Source: an uncultured Fulvivirga sp.
GTDB lineage: Bacteria > Bacteroidota > Bacteroidia > Cytophagales > Cyclobacteriaceae
DNA: 64,000 nt
Assembly: GCA_947500555.1 (NCBI GenBank)
Contig: CANMSE010000001.1
Span: 248,001-312,000, forward strand
Direction: 5' to 3'
Under the pieces are notes generated by a model. That model ran no database searches, was not told the DNA's origin, and was given only the letters and a program-made list of their open reading frames with translations. The translations under genes and the position numbers were made by a program. The first letter of the stretch is position 1; each line of letters begins with the position of its first letter. This document shows, piece after piece, positions 20,901 to 29,501 of this stretch.

Positions 20901-21246
20901 CACCACTTCTTGTTCCAATCCATAAATCACCTGTTAAATCTACTTCTAGCGCATTGATGAAATTATCACTGATATTATTTGCTCGTTCTTCGTCATGTTT
21001 AAAAACTTCGAAAGTTATTCCATCAAATTTATTGAGTCCGTCCTGTGTCCCAAACCATAAATAACCATGTCTGTCTTGAGCTATGCAATTAATTGTACCT
21101 TGTGATAGTCCATCTTTGTTATCAAAAAAATCCTCGGGGCTGTAGTTAATTTCTTGAGCACTAAGTTTCGATGAGCATAAGAAAACACTCAGTATAACAA
21201 GTAGATAAAATTGATTTGAAAAAATTCTCAGTCCCCTAGCTCGCAT
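17965..21246 (-). CDS. Two-component propeller sensor histidine kinase
   Basis: A 1093-residue membrane protein. After a signal-anchor region, residues about 30-700 are a chain of Reg_prop repeats, recognisable as repeated blades containing W(I/V)GT and GGLNK(F/Y)N. They form two periplasmic beta-propellers. A Y_Y_Y domain (about 720-790), one membrane helix (about 800-820), a coiled coil, HisKA with AHDLRSPLNQ and an ATPase domain with NAIKFSS, DQGPGV and SGLGLAIAKK follow. Unlike the classical Bacteroidota hybrid systems, there is no receiver or AraC domain, so the response regulator must be elsewhere. It is last in a run ruvB, small protein, queG, kinase. Confidence 0.93.
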   Translation of the reverse strand: MRARGLRIFSNQFYLLVILSVFLCSSKLSAQEINYSPEDFFDNKDGLSQGTINCIAQDRHGYLWFGTQDGLNKFDGITFEVFKHDEERANNISDNFINALEVDLTGDLWIGTRSGGLNKYNIETGVFQYYNHDPDKDNSIGGDWVSSIAQTSDGTIWVGTMGGGLNKLNVNSDSFERYVNNQDDKSSISSDNVNCLFVDLNDILWIGTDSGLNKFNAEKKTFQRYQGHSVKGFKGPSNDVILSLWSNDVGILWVGTNGGGLNLMNVEDESFESYHNNSQTGSSVVNNQIMSILGKEENTLWIGTDGGGLYTFNMESKKYTPFKVAFPRVKSIYRDASSDVWVGLRGGLNRIDHNSDMFKVLSTDLNDELIAKNGDIHALCVDQHDFIWSGSSVDGLKKINRKTLETTTYIHSEKPTSLSSTGITFLYVDKQETIWVGTDNGLNRYNSQEDTFTRFISTKNDPESISPGRINYIYEDSKDNFWVCTRGGLNILNRGTGNFKALDDNIALSSNDVSVILEDDQGVYWIGFSSAGFDRYDSKNKVYKHYYNDMDNPNSLSNDRVSHMYDDGKNLWIATYGGGLNKFDKESETFIHYDESDGLANSSLYCVLSDEFGNLWMSHNEGISKFDTESTNFKNYFEDEEFNSRAYYKNDKGEIFLGGFYIVSFFSENVVDNDLVPPVHINEFRLFNEVVNPLDEYNLLTRVPEETDTIILNHDQNFFSFGLVVLNYADAESNKLKYKLENFDSEWNDASEFRYANYTNVPPGEYTFKVVGSNNSSLWNESGDYIHIVILTPWWNSLVFKISLLLVIATLLVLLYRFRIRSIKKQKDDLELIVKERTREVLEHQQEIIDQKENITDQNNKLIALNEEKNELIQIVAHDLRSPLNQIKGLASIIKMINPDLNKETVNSIDLIDDLVDRQRSMIGKVLDTNAIDANKLNMQLVVTPVKNIVDEVLSTMAVVADNKNIEIKTIFSDDKLQIKVDKNYLIQILENILSNAIKFSSRNKEVIIKVISEDTMVRISVKDQGPGVTKKDMKFLFDRYTKLTAKPTNNEDSSGLGLAIAKKYVEAMNGKIWCESEPGDGALFLIEFAQIN

Positions 21247-21316
21247 CTATAAAATATTGATCCTCAATATCTAATGTTGATAATTAAGATACTAAAGAAG
21301 ATCAAAAGTAATACTA

Positions 21317-22258
21317 CTAACTTTGTTTTTTAGCAAATTCTATATTACGTTTTAGACCTGCAAACTTTGTTCTTTTTACCGCAGATTTTCTAAAGAGTTC
21401 ACCAAATAACTCCTGAGTTAGATCGTGCCATTCCTTTTTATCAACACTTTCCAACTGATCGTGTGGTTCAAAGTCAGGTTCATTATGAGAAGTACTGAAT
21501 CTATTCCATGGACACACATCCTGACAGATATCACAGCCAAAAATCCAATCATTCATTTTTGATTGAAATTTTTCAGGAATCTGATCTTTGAGTTCAATGG
21601 TGAGATAAGAGATACATTTGCTACCATCTACCAGGTAAGGTTCAGGAATAGCCTCTGTAGGACAAGCATCCATACAGGCTGTACAAGTACCACAATAGTC
21701 TTTAACGGGGCCGTCATATTCTAGCTCTAAATCGATAATAACTTCTGCAAGGAAGAAAAAGCTTCCTCCCTCTCGATTGAGTAACAGACTATTTTTACCA
21801 ATCCAACCGACACCACCTTGCTGTGCCCACTGACGTTCCATAACTGGGGCACTATCGACAAATACCCTCCCATCTATTTCACCTATCTCAGCATTGATCC
21901 TGTGAATCAAAGTTTTTAACTTATGTTTTATTACGAAATGATAATCTTTACCATAGGCGTATTTGGCTATTTTATAAGAGTCATTACAAGCTATGTCCTT
22001 TTTAGGAAAATAGTTATACGCCAATGAAATGACTGACTTAGCTCCAGGAACAAGTTTTGTAGGATCCAATCGCATGTCAAAATGATTGGCCATATAACCC
22101 ATCTTACCATGCATATCTCGTTTTAGCCACTCCTCTAAATGACTAGCTTCTTCTTCGAGAAATCGTGCCTTAGAAATGCCACAAAACATAAAGCCCAACT
22201 CGTGGGCTAAAGATTTGATTAAATAGGTATTTTTTGAGAGATCGCTTTTTAGTGGCAT
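21317..22258 (-). CDS. queG: Epoxyqueuosine reductase QueG
   Basis: A 313-residue cobalamin-dependent iron-sulfur enzyme that reduces epoxyqueuosine to queuosine in tRNA. The two [4Fe-4S] motifs are [16 protein letters not shown] and [13 protein letters not shown]. Catalytic-domain signatures include [20 protein letters not shown] and SLAYNYFP. The length is shorter than E. coli QueG (about 380) because there is no C-terminal HEAT-like extension, as is common outside Proteobacteria. Assignment is secure. Confidence 0.95.
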   Translation of the reverse strand: MPLKSDLSKNTYLIKSLAHELGFMFCGISKARFLEEEASHLEEWLKRDMHGKMGYMANHFDMRLDPTKLVPGAKSVISLAYNYFPKKDIACNDSYKIAKYAYGKDYHFVIKHKLKTLIHRINAEIGEIDGRVFVDSAPVMERQWAQQGGVGWIGKNSLLLNREGGSFFFLAEVIIDLELEYDGPVKDYCGTCTACMDACPTEAIPEPYLVDGSKCISYLTIELKDQIPEKFQSKMNDWIFGCDICQDVCPWNRFSTSHNEPDFEPHDQLESVDKKEWHDLTQELFGELFRKSAVKRTKFAGLKRNIEFAKKQS

Positions 22259-22288
22259 CTAATCAAATATAGCCACTTAGATGAAATA

Positions 22289-22495
22289 TTATTTATTTAT
22301 AATATTTAAGCCTTTAGCTAAAATTTGCAAAGGTGTAGTAACTAAAGGTACTGTTGATTTATACTTAGCTAAAATATCTTCTTCCGTTTTAGTGGAAGCA
22401 ACAGTATTTGTTTGATTGAAATTAGCCGCAAGTAGGCTAACAGCCACAATAACTCCCAAAATGATGACGTAAGTTCTGTTAATTCTCGCTTTCAT
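22289..22495 (-). CDS. Small single-span membrane or secreted protein
   Basis: A 68-residue protein. Residues about 9-25 are strongly hydrophobic (YVIILGVIVAVSLLAANF), and the remaining 43 residues are polar with short hydrophobic patches. The segment may be a signal peptide (cleavage near LAA-N) or an anchor. No family is recognised. It lies between ruvB and queG on the same strand (71 bp after ruvB's start side, 30 bp before queG), consistent with an operon position. It could be a real small protein or a chance frame; the hydrophobic N-terminus and strand agreement favour real. Confidence 0.5.
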   Translation of the reverse strand: MKARINRTYVIILGVIVAVSLLAANFNQTNTVASTKTEEDILAKYKSTVPLVTTPLQILAKGLNIINK

Positions 22496-22566
22496 AATGT
22501 TGTTGTTTGACCAGTTAGTACTGATAAGACGATCATTATTACAAAAAGTTAAAAAAAATGAGCTTT

Positions 22567-23595
22567 TTAATCAAATAAACCTCCTGTACGGCTTGGTGGC
22601 ACAATCTTAAGGTGCTTGTACGCCAGCTCTGTGGCTTCTCTGCCCCGAGAAGTCCTTTTGATATAGCCTTCCTTAATTAAAAAAGGCTCGTAAACTTCTT
22701 CAATAGTTTCCGCCTCTTCGCCACAGGCTGTTGCAATGGTAGAAATACCAACTGGCCCCCCTTTAAATTTTTCAATGATAGTAGAGAGTATTCTATTGTC
22801 CATATCATCAAGTCCATGCTGATCAACATCAAGAGCCGACAATGCCATTTGAGCAATATCCATTGTGATAGTACCATCTCCTTTGATCTCAGCAAAATCT
22901 CTTGTTCTTCTGAGTAAGTTATTAGCAATACGGGGAGTACCACGACTTCTTCTGGCAATTTCAATTGCAGCATCTTTATTTATAGAAGTATTCAAAATCT
23001 TGCAAGAACGGTTCACAATAGTTGACAGTAAGTCTGCATCGTAGTATTCAAGACGTGCATTGATACCAAATCGAGCCCTTAACGGTGAGGTTAATAAACC
23101 TGAACGGGTAGTGGCACCGATAAGAGTAAAGGGTGATAAAGTAATCTGTACAGTACGAGCACTGGGACCCGAATCCAGCATTATATCAATTTTAAAATCT
23201 TCCATTGCAGAGTACAAATACTCCTCTACAATAGGATTTAGTCGATGAATTTCATCAATAAATAATACATCATTATCCTCCAGGTTAGTCAACAATCCAG
23301 CTAGATCCCCAGGTTTATCTAAAATAGGGCCTGAGGTAACTTTTATATTTGTGTTGAGCTCATTTGCTATGATGTGTGACAATGTTGTTTTACCCAATCC
23401 GGGAGGTCCATGTAGTAGTACATGGTCTAAAGGCTCACCTCTTTTTTGTGCTGCTTGAACAAAAATCTTAACGTTATCAACGACTTTTTTTTGGCCCGTA
23501 AAGTCCTCAAAATTTAAAGGACGGAGTGCACGTTCAAACTCCTTTTCTTCAGGGCCATAGCTTTCATCATCAGCTTGGAGATAGTCTTCTCGCAT
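22567..23595 (-). CDS. ruvB: Holliday junction branch-migration ATPase RuvB
   Basis: A 342-residue AAA+ motor that works with RuvA on Holliday junctions. Walker A is GPPGLGKTT and Walker B is FIDEIHRLN. Sensor 1/arginine-finger region motifs [17 protein letters not shown] are present. The C-terminal winged helix contains [10 protein letters not shown]. Length and order match the family. It is divergent from apbE with 72 bp between the starts. The small hypothetical and queG lie downstream. Confidence 0.97.
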   Translation of the reverse strand: MREDYLQADDESYGPEEKEFERALRPLNFEDFTGQKKVVDNVKIFVQAAQKRGEPLDHVLLHGPPGLGKTTLSHIIANELNTNIKVTSGPILDKPGDLAGLLTNLEDNDVLFIDEIHRLNPIVEEYLYSAMEDFKIDIMLDSGPSARTVQITLSPFTLIGATTRSGLLTSPLRARFGINARLEYYDADLLSTIVNRSCKILNTSINKDAAIEIARRSRGTPRIANNLLRRTRDFAEIKGDGTITMDIAQMALSALDVDQHGLDDMDNRILSTIIEKFKGGPVGISTIATACGEEAETIEEVYEPFLIKEGYIKRTSRGREATELAYKHLKIVPPSRTGGLFD

Positions 23596-23667
23596 ATTCG
23601 ATCAATTGCTGCTCTAAAGTAAACATAAGCCATTCTAAATTTATTAATTTGGCGCAAAATTTAAGTC

Positions 23668-24699
23668 ATGAGTCTTCGTCTCAAAAACATTATCTACACT
23701 CTCGGCCTACTTTCTGCTATGTTTTTGGTTTGGCACTACCGCCAAGGGAAAACAGAAGAAATGCAATGGATAACTGGTAAAACCATGGGGCCTATATCCT
23801 ATAACATCAAATACTTTGATGACGAAAAAAGGAATTTCAAATACCAGATTGATTCGCTTCTAACCATATTCAATCAAAGTCTCAATACTTATATTCCTAC
23901 TTCAGAAATAAGTCAATTCAACAAGAATCAGTCATTTGATTTTCAGCTCCCTTATTTTCATGAAGCTTTAAGCTCTTCCAAAAAAATATATGAGCTAACT
24001 GATGGTGCCTTTGACCCTAGTATAGGCGCATTGATTAATGCCTGGGGTTTCGGTCCTGAAACTGGTTTTGTTCCTGACTCAATATACATAGATTCTGTGT
24101 TACAATTTACCGGATTTGATAAAGTCAAATTCTCTGAAAAAACAGTTGCAAAAATAGATCCCCGAACTAATATCAGTTTCAGTGCCTCTGCTAAGGGATA
24201 CGGAGTTGATGTAGTAGCCGACTATCTTATTAAGAATGGGGTTAATGACTTTTTTGTAGAAATAGGTGGAGAAGTTAAAGCTTCCGGTCAAAATAAATCA
24301 AACGATAAAATATGGACTGTTGGCATTTTGCATCCTAACTCTGATGAAATCAATCAGTTTTTTTACGCAATAGCAGGTCTGGAAAATCAGGCAATGGCCA
24401 CTAGTGGAAACTATTTCAATTATCACATAGTAGATGGCAAAAAATATGGTCATACCATATCTCCGAAAACAGGCTATCCGATAGAACATAATTTATTGAG
24501 TGCCACTGTTTTTGCACTTACATGCCAGGAAGCTGATGCAATAGCCACAGCCTTCATGGTAATGGGAACTGAGGCTTCCATCTCCTTCTTAAAAAAGAAT
24601 GAAGAATACAGTGGCTTCCTAGTGTATAATGACGAAAATGGAGAACTTCAAGAATACATTTCCAAGGATATGATAGGGCAAATAAAAATGGTTGAATAA
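23668..24699 (+). CDS. apbE: FAD:protein FMN transferase ApbE
   Basis: A 343-residue protein with an N-terminal membrane anchor (about 7-24). It attaches FMN covalently to threonine residues of partners such as Na+-pumping NADH:quinone reductase subunits, outside the cytoplasmic membrane. Family motifs include ITGKTMGPISYNIKY (about 36-50), FDPSIGALINAWGFG (about 113), FFVEIGGEVKASG (about 193) and GHTISPKTGYPI (about 260), followed by the Mg-binding region with CQEADAIATAFMVMG. The next gene starts directly after its stop codon. Confidence 0.94.
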   Translation: MSLRLKNIIYTLGLLSAMFLVWHYRQGKTEEMQWITGKTMGPISYNIKYFDDEKRNFKYQIDSLLTIFNQSLNTYIPTSEISQFNKNQSFDFQLPYFHEALSSSKKIYELTDGAFDPSIGALINAWGFGPETGFVPDSIYIDSVLQFTGFDKVKFSEKTVAKIDPRTNISFSASAKGYGVDVVADYLIKNGVNDFFVEIGGEVKASGQNKSNDKIWTVGILHPNSDEINQFFYAIAGLENQAMATSGNYFNYHIVDGKKYGHTISPKTGYPIEHNLLSATVFALTCQEADAIATAFMVMGTEASISFLKKNEEYSGFLVYNDENGELQEYISKDMIGQIKMVE

Positions 24700-25437
24700 A
24701 TGCCTAAAAGAAAAGAATGGTTTGGTGAATGGTTTGACTCACCTTATTATCATGTCCTTTATGGACATCGAGATGCCAATGAGGCCCAGTTTTTTATTGA
24801 TAATCTCACTTCTCACTTGAACATCCAGTCGCAGGATCACATTATGGATCTGGCTTGTGGCAAAGGGAGACATAGTATTTACCTTAATAAGAAAGGATAT
24901 GATGTAGTAGGCCTCGATCTCTCCGAACAGAATATTGATCATGCCAAGCAGTTTGAAAACAGCAGACTAAAATTCAGAGTGCATGATATGCGTGAGCCAT
25001 ATGCAGAGGATAAGTTTGACTATGTGCTAAACTTGTTTACCAGTTTTGGCTATTTCGAGACGAAACAAGAACATGAAGATGCCATATGCGCAGTAGCTCA
25101 TGCACTGAAGCCAGGTGGCAAGTTTTTAGTGGATTTTTTGAACCCTTACACTGTTATTAATCATCTGGTAGAAGAAGAGGTGAAAATAATAGAAGGAATA
25201 GAGTTTCATATTACGCGTGACATATCAGATGACGGCTATATATTGAAAGATATCCGCTTTGAAGATAAAAGTGAACAACACCATTTTCAAGAACGAGTAA
25301 AAGCATTACGAAGAGCAGACTTTCTGGATTATTTCGATACAGCGGGGCTAACGGTCGCAGAACTTTTTGGTGACTATAACCTAAACCCATACGTTGCAGA
25401 AAGAAGCGAAAGGATGATTTTTATTGTGACCACTTAA
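24700..25437 (+). CDS. Class I SAM-dependent methyltransferase
   Basis: A 245-residue methyltransferase. Motif I reads IMDLACGKGRHSIYLNKKGY, followed by VVGLDLS (acidic motif II) and HALKPGGKFLVDFLNPY. It is of the Methyltransf_25 type found widely in Bacteroidota next to unrelated genes, and its substrate is unknown. The N-terminal EWFDSPYYHVLYGHRD stretch is typical of this subgroup. It starts at the base following the apbE stop, so both are likely read from one mRNA. Confidence 0.87.
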   Translation: MPKRKEWFGEWFDSPYYHVLYGHRDANEAQFFIDNLTSHLNIQSQDHIMDLACGKGRHSIYLNKKGYDVVGLDLSEQNIDHAKQFENSRLKFRVHDMREPYAEDKFDYVLNLFTSFGYFETKQEHEDAICAVAHALKPGGKFLVDFLNPYTVINHLVEEEVKIIEGIEFHITRDISDDGYILKDIRFEDKSEQHHFQERVKALRRADFLDYFDTAGLTVAELFGDYNLNPYVAERSERMIFIVTT

Positions 25438-25479
25438 ATAAAAAGAAGCTGCCTTTTTTCAAGTTTTATCGCATACATT

Positions 25480-25493
25480 TCGCTTTAAAGCGA
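25480..25493. promoter_or_regulatory. Perfect 14-bp palindrome upstream of the TraB-like gene
   Basis: TCGCTTTAAAGCGA is perfectly self-complementary with no spacer. It lies 43 bp before the TraB-like start and 43 bp after the methyltransferase stop. A palindrome without a loop cannot form a good RNA hairpin, so a dimeric-protein operator is more likely than a terminator. The binding protein is unknown. Confidence 0.45.
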
Positions 25494-25536
25494 TGCAGGA
25501 GTATATTAGTTCCATATTTAATTTTAAACTGACATA

Positions 25537-26421
25537 ATGATACGAGCAATAATCATTATATTTTTTGTCTCCTCGCAAGTTTTGGCTCAAGAACAATCGG
25601 CATTATATAAAGTCGAGGGAAACGGATTAAAACAACCTTCTTATATTTTTGGAACTATTAATTTCCTGCCGCAATTCGGGTTTTTTATTCCTGAAGAGGT
25701 TAAAAAAGCTATAGAAGACAGTGACGTCTACGTTACAAAACTCTCTTTAAAGCCTAAAGTACAGCGCAAGTTCACGGAAGCTGTAAAAATCCCCAATAAT
25801 GGCTCTGTCGATCAGTACTTAAATGAAACCGATCAGAAAAAACTGCAGACTATAATAGAAACCTATGGCGGTAGAAATCAGGCATACAATAATTTCTATA
25901 GCCACTTACAGCCCATCATTCTGGTCACTTCTACTACTGCTCTTACCTTGCAGAATAACATAGTATATCCAGAAATGGAACTTGAAGATATTGCCAAGGA
26001 CAGTAAACTTAAGTTGGTCAGCTTAAGTAATGTTGATGATGAAATAGAGGCTTTCAAGCAGTTTCCTATTGAGGATCAGGTAGAAGCGCTGAAATATACC
26101 ATCAATAATTTTGATGATCATATTAAAGAGTACAAGAAGATGGTAAGGCGTTATCACAAAGAGCAAGATTTGGAATTCGTAAAGAAAGTGACCTTCAAAG
26201 CTACTAATGAAAGTGACCTTTTCAGAAAAGTATACTATGACGACAGAACTATCTCATGGATACCTAAAATAAAGAAACTTATAAAATCTAAATCTGCTTT
26301 TATCGCTTTGGGTGTACCACACCTGGTAGGTGATAAAGGTGTTGTCGAGCTCCTAAGAAAAGAAGGCTTCACCGTTTCACCAGTAGTCATCGACTTTGTT
26401 CCTGCCAAAAGCTCTAACTAA
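25537..26421 (+). CDS. TraB/GumN-like secreted protein, probably inactive
   Basis: A 294-residue protein with a signal peptide ending VLA-QEQS. The fold of the TraB/PrgY/GumN metalloprotease-like family is recognisable from YIFGTINFLP (about 37-46), the central helical region and the C-terminal GVPHLVGDKGVVELLRKEGF. Residues expected to be conserved are replaced: the first GTxH is GTIN, the glutamate that normally follows (LE) is a Lys in VTKLSL, and the middle LE is LS (VSLSNVDDE). The second GxxH is kept. It may be a binding protein rather than a hydrolase. The PadR1 set begins 89 bp downstream on the same strand. Confidence 0.72.
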   Translation: MIRAIIIIFFVSSQVLAQEQSALYKVEGNGLKQPSYIFGTINFLPQFGFFIPEEVKKAIEDSDVYVTKLSLKPKVQRKFTEAVKIPNNGSVDQYLNETDQKKLQTIIETYGGRNQAYNNFYSHLQPIILVTSTTALTLQNNIVYPEMELEDIAKDSKLKLVSLSNVDDEIEAFKQFPIEDQVEALKYTINNFDDHIKEYKKMVRRYHKEQDLEFVKKVTFKATNESDLFRKVYYDDRTISWIPKIKKLIKSKSAFIALGVPHLVGDKGVVELLRKEGFTVSPVVIDFVPAKSSN

Positions 26422-26448
26422 AGCACATCCAATATTCTGAGTAATTAG

Positions 26449-26507
26449 TTACTAAATAGTAGAACAAATAATTTTTCGCTCCGTATATTAGTTCTACAAT
26501 TTAGTAA
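26449..26507. promoter_or_regulatory. Long inverted repeat, candidate PadR1 operator
   Basis: The left arm TTACTAAATAGTAGAAC (26449-26465) and the right arm GTTCTACAATTTAGTAA (26491-26507) are inverted copies matching at 16 of 17 positions. The spacer is 25 bp and arm starts are 42 bp apart. The right arm ends 3 bp before the PadR1 ATG. The element therefore covers the promoter region and is well placed for autorepression by the PadR protein. Confidence 0.65.
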
Positions 26508-26510
26508 GTT

Positions 26511-26852
26511 ATGAAAGAAACACGATTAGGAGAGTTCGAAGAAGTTATTCTACTGCTGGTAGGTATACTTGATAAAGAAGCCTATGCCTTTAAAATTGCC
26601 GAAGAGTTTGAAGGACAAACCAAGCGTTCAGTGTCTATAGGCGCAGTTCATTCAACCCTCACAAGATTAGCTGAAAAGGGCTTTTTAGATTCGAAAATGG
26701 GGGAGTCCAGTGCTGAAAGAGGCGGTCGAAGAAAGAGGATATATGAAATTACCGCTTCAGGTAAAAGAGCTTTGGAAACATCAAGAGATTTCAAAGTTTC
26801 TTTATGGAATCAGTTTCCAGCCTTTGCGGGAAATAAATTGAATTTTCTGTAA
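26511..26852 (+). CDS. PadR-family transcriptional regulator (PadR1)
   Basis: A 113-residue short PadR protein consisting of the winged helix-turn-helix and a brief C-terminal tail. It begins LGEFEEVILLLVGIL. The recognition region SIGAVHSTLTRLAEKGFL is followed by the wing GGRRKRIYEIT. The tail lacks the long dimerisation helix of larger PadR proteins and ends in SLWNQFPAF, a pattern shared with the two paralogues in this window. It probably represses its own operon of three permeases through the inverted repeat ending 3 bp before its start. Permease A begins 6 bp downstream. Confidence 0.9.
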   Translation: MKETRLGEFEEVILLLVGILDKEAYAFKIAEEFEGQTKRSVSIGAVHSTLTRLAEKGFLDSKMGESSAERGGRRKRIYEITASGKRALETSRDFKVSLWNQFPAFAGNKLNFL

Positions 26853-26858
26853 GTCAAG

Positions 26859-29501
26859 ATGCATTCTAAAAATCAGGTCATGCCTCCAACACTTGCAGTG
26901 AGAGTCTTAGAATGGTTTATAAAAGATGAACTAGCCGAAGAGGTATTGGGTGATTTAGATGAAAAGTTTTATTCAACTCAAAAAGTAAAAACAACAACAC
27001 ACGCAAAAATTAATTATTGGTACCAGGTATTAAATTACATGAGACCCTTTGCGGTCAAAAATTACAGGTCAAACTCAAATAAATACATTATGTACAAACA
27101 CAACATTAAAATTGCATATCGCCATTTACTAAAGAATAAAGGGTATTCATTTATTAATATTTTCAGCCTCACAATAGGTATTGCGGCATGCATGGCCATC
27201 TTTTTATTCATTAAGGATGAGACTAGCTTTGATCAATTTCACTCAAAAAAAGACAATATATATAGGCTGGATGAAGTTCAGAATTTCACAGGAACAAAAG
27301 AGCAAAAAGTAGCACTATCTATGCCAGGTATGGGCCCTCAAATGCTTAATGACTTTCCGGAGGTTATTAACTATAGTCGCTACCACATTCAGGGTAAAAG
27401 GTATTTTTCAAAAGGCGAAATGGGATTGACAATTGACAAAGTTTTTCTTGTTGATTCTACTTTTTTAGATGTATTCGATTTTGAATTAATAACAGGAGAT
27501 CGCGCAACAGCCTTGAATGAACCTGATAATATTCTTCTTACACAGGAGACTGCTTTGAAATTCTTCAATACTTATGAAGAAGCAACAGGCAGTACTATTG
27601 ATATGGGTGAGAGAAGTATGAAAATAGCTGGTATACTAAAGGATGTTCCAGAAAACTCACATATGCAATTTGACGCATTGGGTAGTATAACTTCAGTTAC
27701 AAATGAAAACCCAGACTTTAATGACCAGTGGGGTAGCAACTTCCTGAACACATATCTCTTGCTGGAAGATAATGTAAACATCGCAGCTCTTGAGGCAAAG
27801 TTTGATGATTTCCTGGTGCGTCATATGGGTGAGGACAGCAATGATAGAGAGGTTCTTGACTACTATCAACTTTTCTTGCAGCCACTAACTGAAGTTCACC
27901 TCGCTTCTTCTGATATCGAGCATGATTACAATAACTATCGAAAATTCAATGGCTCGTATATAAGCACATTTGCTCTGGTTGGAATATTCATCTTAGTGAT
28001 AGCAAGTATCAATTTCATGAACTTAACTATGGCAAGAGCATCACATCGATGGAAAGAAATTGGGGTTAGAAAAGCGGTTGGCAGTCTAAAAGGTCAATTG
28101 TTTAATCAATTCATCATGGAGTCTGTTCTTTTCTCCGTTTTTGCTTTGATTTTAGCCTTTATCATTAACCTTGCCTTTCTTCCATTTTTAAATGATGCTA
28201 TAGGCCGCCAACTTTCATTAGGCTATTTTATTGAATCTCCACTTTCAATCCTCGTTGTTATAATAGGAGCTATATTACTGGGATTTATAACAGGTCTATA
28301 CCCGGCTTTATATATGACTGCCTTTAACGTAGTATCCATTCTAAAAGGTAATAAAACTAAGGGCAATAAATCATATTTCAGAAGTGCTTTAGTAGTGCTC
28401 CAATTTGGACTGGCGTTAGCTATGATTGTCAGTACGTTTATTGTTCTCCAGCAACTCAATTTCATGCAGAATAAAGATGTTGGCTTTACTACAGATAAAA
28501 TTGTTCTCGTAGACCTCAATAGGGAGGCTAATGATAATTTTGAAGTGATGAAAAACGAATTATTGGAGTTAGCATCTATTGAAGGCGTAACAGCTTCAGG
28601 TCAGCGGCTCGGCAATAATTTTCATCAGTGGGGATTTAAAGTCAAAACAGATACCGGTATTTACAGTATGACTCCTTCAAACGTATTTGTCGAGCATGAT
28701 TATTTAGACGTTTACGGCATAACTGTAAAAGATGGAAGAGGTTTTTCGAAAGATGTAAGTACTGATGAAGGGCTGGCATATGTCATAAATGAAGCGTTAG
28801 CCGAAGAGCTTAACCTTAAGAATCCGGTGGGTACTCCTGCGGCACACAGTTGGTTTCCTGATGATTCATTAGGGTCAATTATAGGTGTAACAGAAAATTT
28901 CAATTTTAACTCTCTACATCACAGAGTAAATACGCTGGCAATTTCTGTCCATTCGGATTGGGGGTACGATGAAATGTCGGTTAAAATCAAAGGTGATAAT
29001 GTACAACAGGCTATTACTCAAATTGAAAATGTGTGGGATAGACATGTAAAAGAATGGCCATTTGATTATACATTCTTAGATCAACACTTTGCTACGCTTT
29101 ATGAATCTGATAGCCAAATGAGTTCGGTGGTGAGCATCATTACAGTAATGGCTATTTTAATAGCCTGCATGGGACTATTTGGATTATCATCAATAATGAT
29201 ATCAAGAAAAATTAAGGAAGTAGGTATCAGAAAGACTTTAGGGGCATCTGTTTCCCAGATTGTTTTTCTTCTTTCAAAGAACTTTCTGACACTTATTATT
29301 ATCGCTTTTGCAATTGTATCACCTATTACCTATTTCGTAATGGAAGGCTGGCTTCAGAACTTTTCATTTAAAATAGATGTGAATATTCTTTTATTCGTTT
29401 TAGGTGGGTTGATCTCAATTGCTATTGCCCTTGCTACCATCAGTTACCACACTATAAAAGCTTCAAGAAGTAACCCAGTTGATGCTTTAAGATATGAATA
29501 G
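26859..29501 (+). CDS. Permease A: prefix domain plus FtsX/MacB-like permease
   Basis: An 880-residue protein. Residues about 10-72 are a cytoplasmic prefix domain containing WFIKDELAEEVLGDLDEKF. Methionine 78 (codon at 27090) starts the permease core: TM1 (about 94-115), a periplasmic MacB-type domain, three helices (about 370-500), a second TM1-like helix (about 511-533), a second periplasmic domain and three helices (about 757-870). The repeated cytoplasmic motif RWKEIGVRKAVGS / KIKEVGIRKTLGA is the FtsX coupling helix. It ends SNPVDALRYE. Such cores normally pair with a LolD/MacB-type ATPase, and none is encoded nearby. It overlaps permease B by 8 bp. The start could also be the ATG at 26880. 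Confidence 0.9.
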   Translation: MHSKNQVMPPTLAVRVLEWFIKDELAEEVLGDLDEKFYSTQKVKTTTHAKINYWYQVLNYMRPFAVKNYRSNSNKYIMYKHNIKIAYRHLLKNKGYSFINIFSLTIGIAACMAIFLFIKDETSFDQFHSKKDNIYRLDEVQNFTGTKEQKVALSMPGMGPQMLNDFPEVINYSRYHIQGKRYFSKGEMGLTIDKVFLVDSTFLDVFDFELITGDRATALNEPDNILLTQETALKFFNTYEEATGSTIDMGERSMKIAGILKDVPENSHMQFDALGSITSVTNENPDFNDQWGSNFLNTYLLLEDNVNIAALEAKFDDFLVRHMGEDSNDREVLDYYQLFLQPLTEVHLASSDIEHDYNNYRKFNGSYISTFALVGIFILVIASINFMNLTMARASHRWKEIGVRKAVGSLKGQLFNQFIMESVLFSVFALILAFIINLAFLPFLNDAIGRQLSLGYFIESPLSILVVIIGAILLGFITGLYPALYMTAFNVVSILKGNKTKGNKSYFRSALVVLQFGLALAMIVSTFIVLQQLNFMQNKDVGFTTDKIVLVDLNREANDNFEVMKNELLELASIEGVTASGQRLGNNFHQWGFKVKTDTGIYSMTPSNVFVEHDYLDVYGITVKDGRGFSKDVSTDEGLAYVINEALAEELNLKNPVGTPAAHSWFPDDSLGSIIGVTENFNFNSLHHRVNTLAISVHSDWGYDEMSVKIKGDNVQQAITQIENVWDRHVKEWPFDYTFLDQHFATLYESDSQMSSVVSIITVMAILIACMGLFGLSSIMISRKIKEVGIRKTLGASVSQIVFLLSKNFLTLIIIAFAIVSPITYFVMEGWLQNFSFKIDVNILLFVLGGLISIAIALATISYHTIKASRSNPVDALRYE

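Noticed and set aside
26859..29501. Calling the permeases MacB, LolC/E or FtsX by name
   Set aside because: They have the shared fold and coupling motif but lack the MacB ATPase domain, have duplicated halves and a prefix, and no partner genes are present, so a specific gene symbol would mislead.
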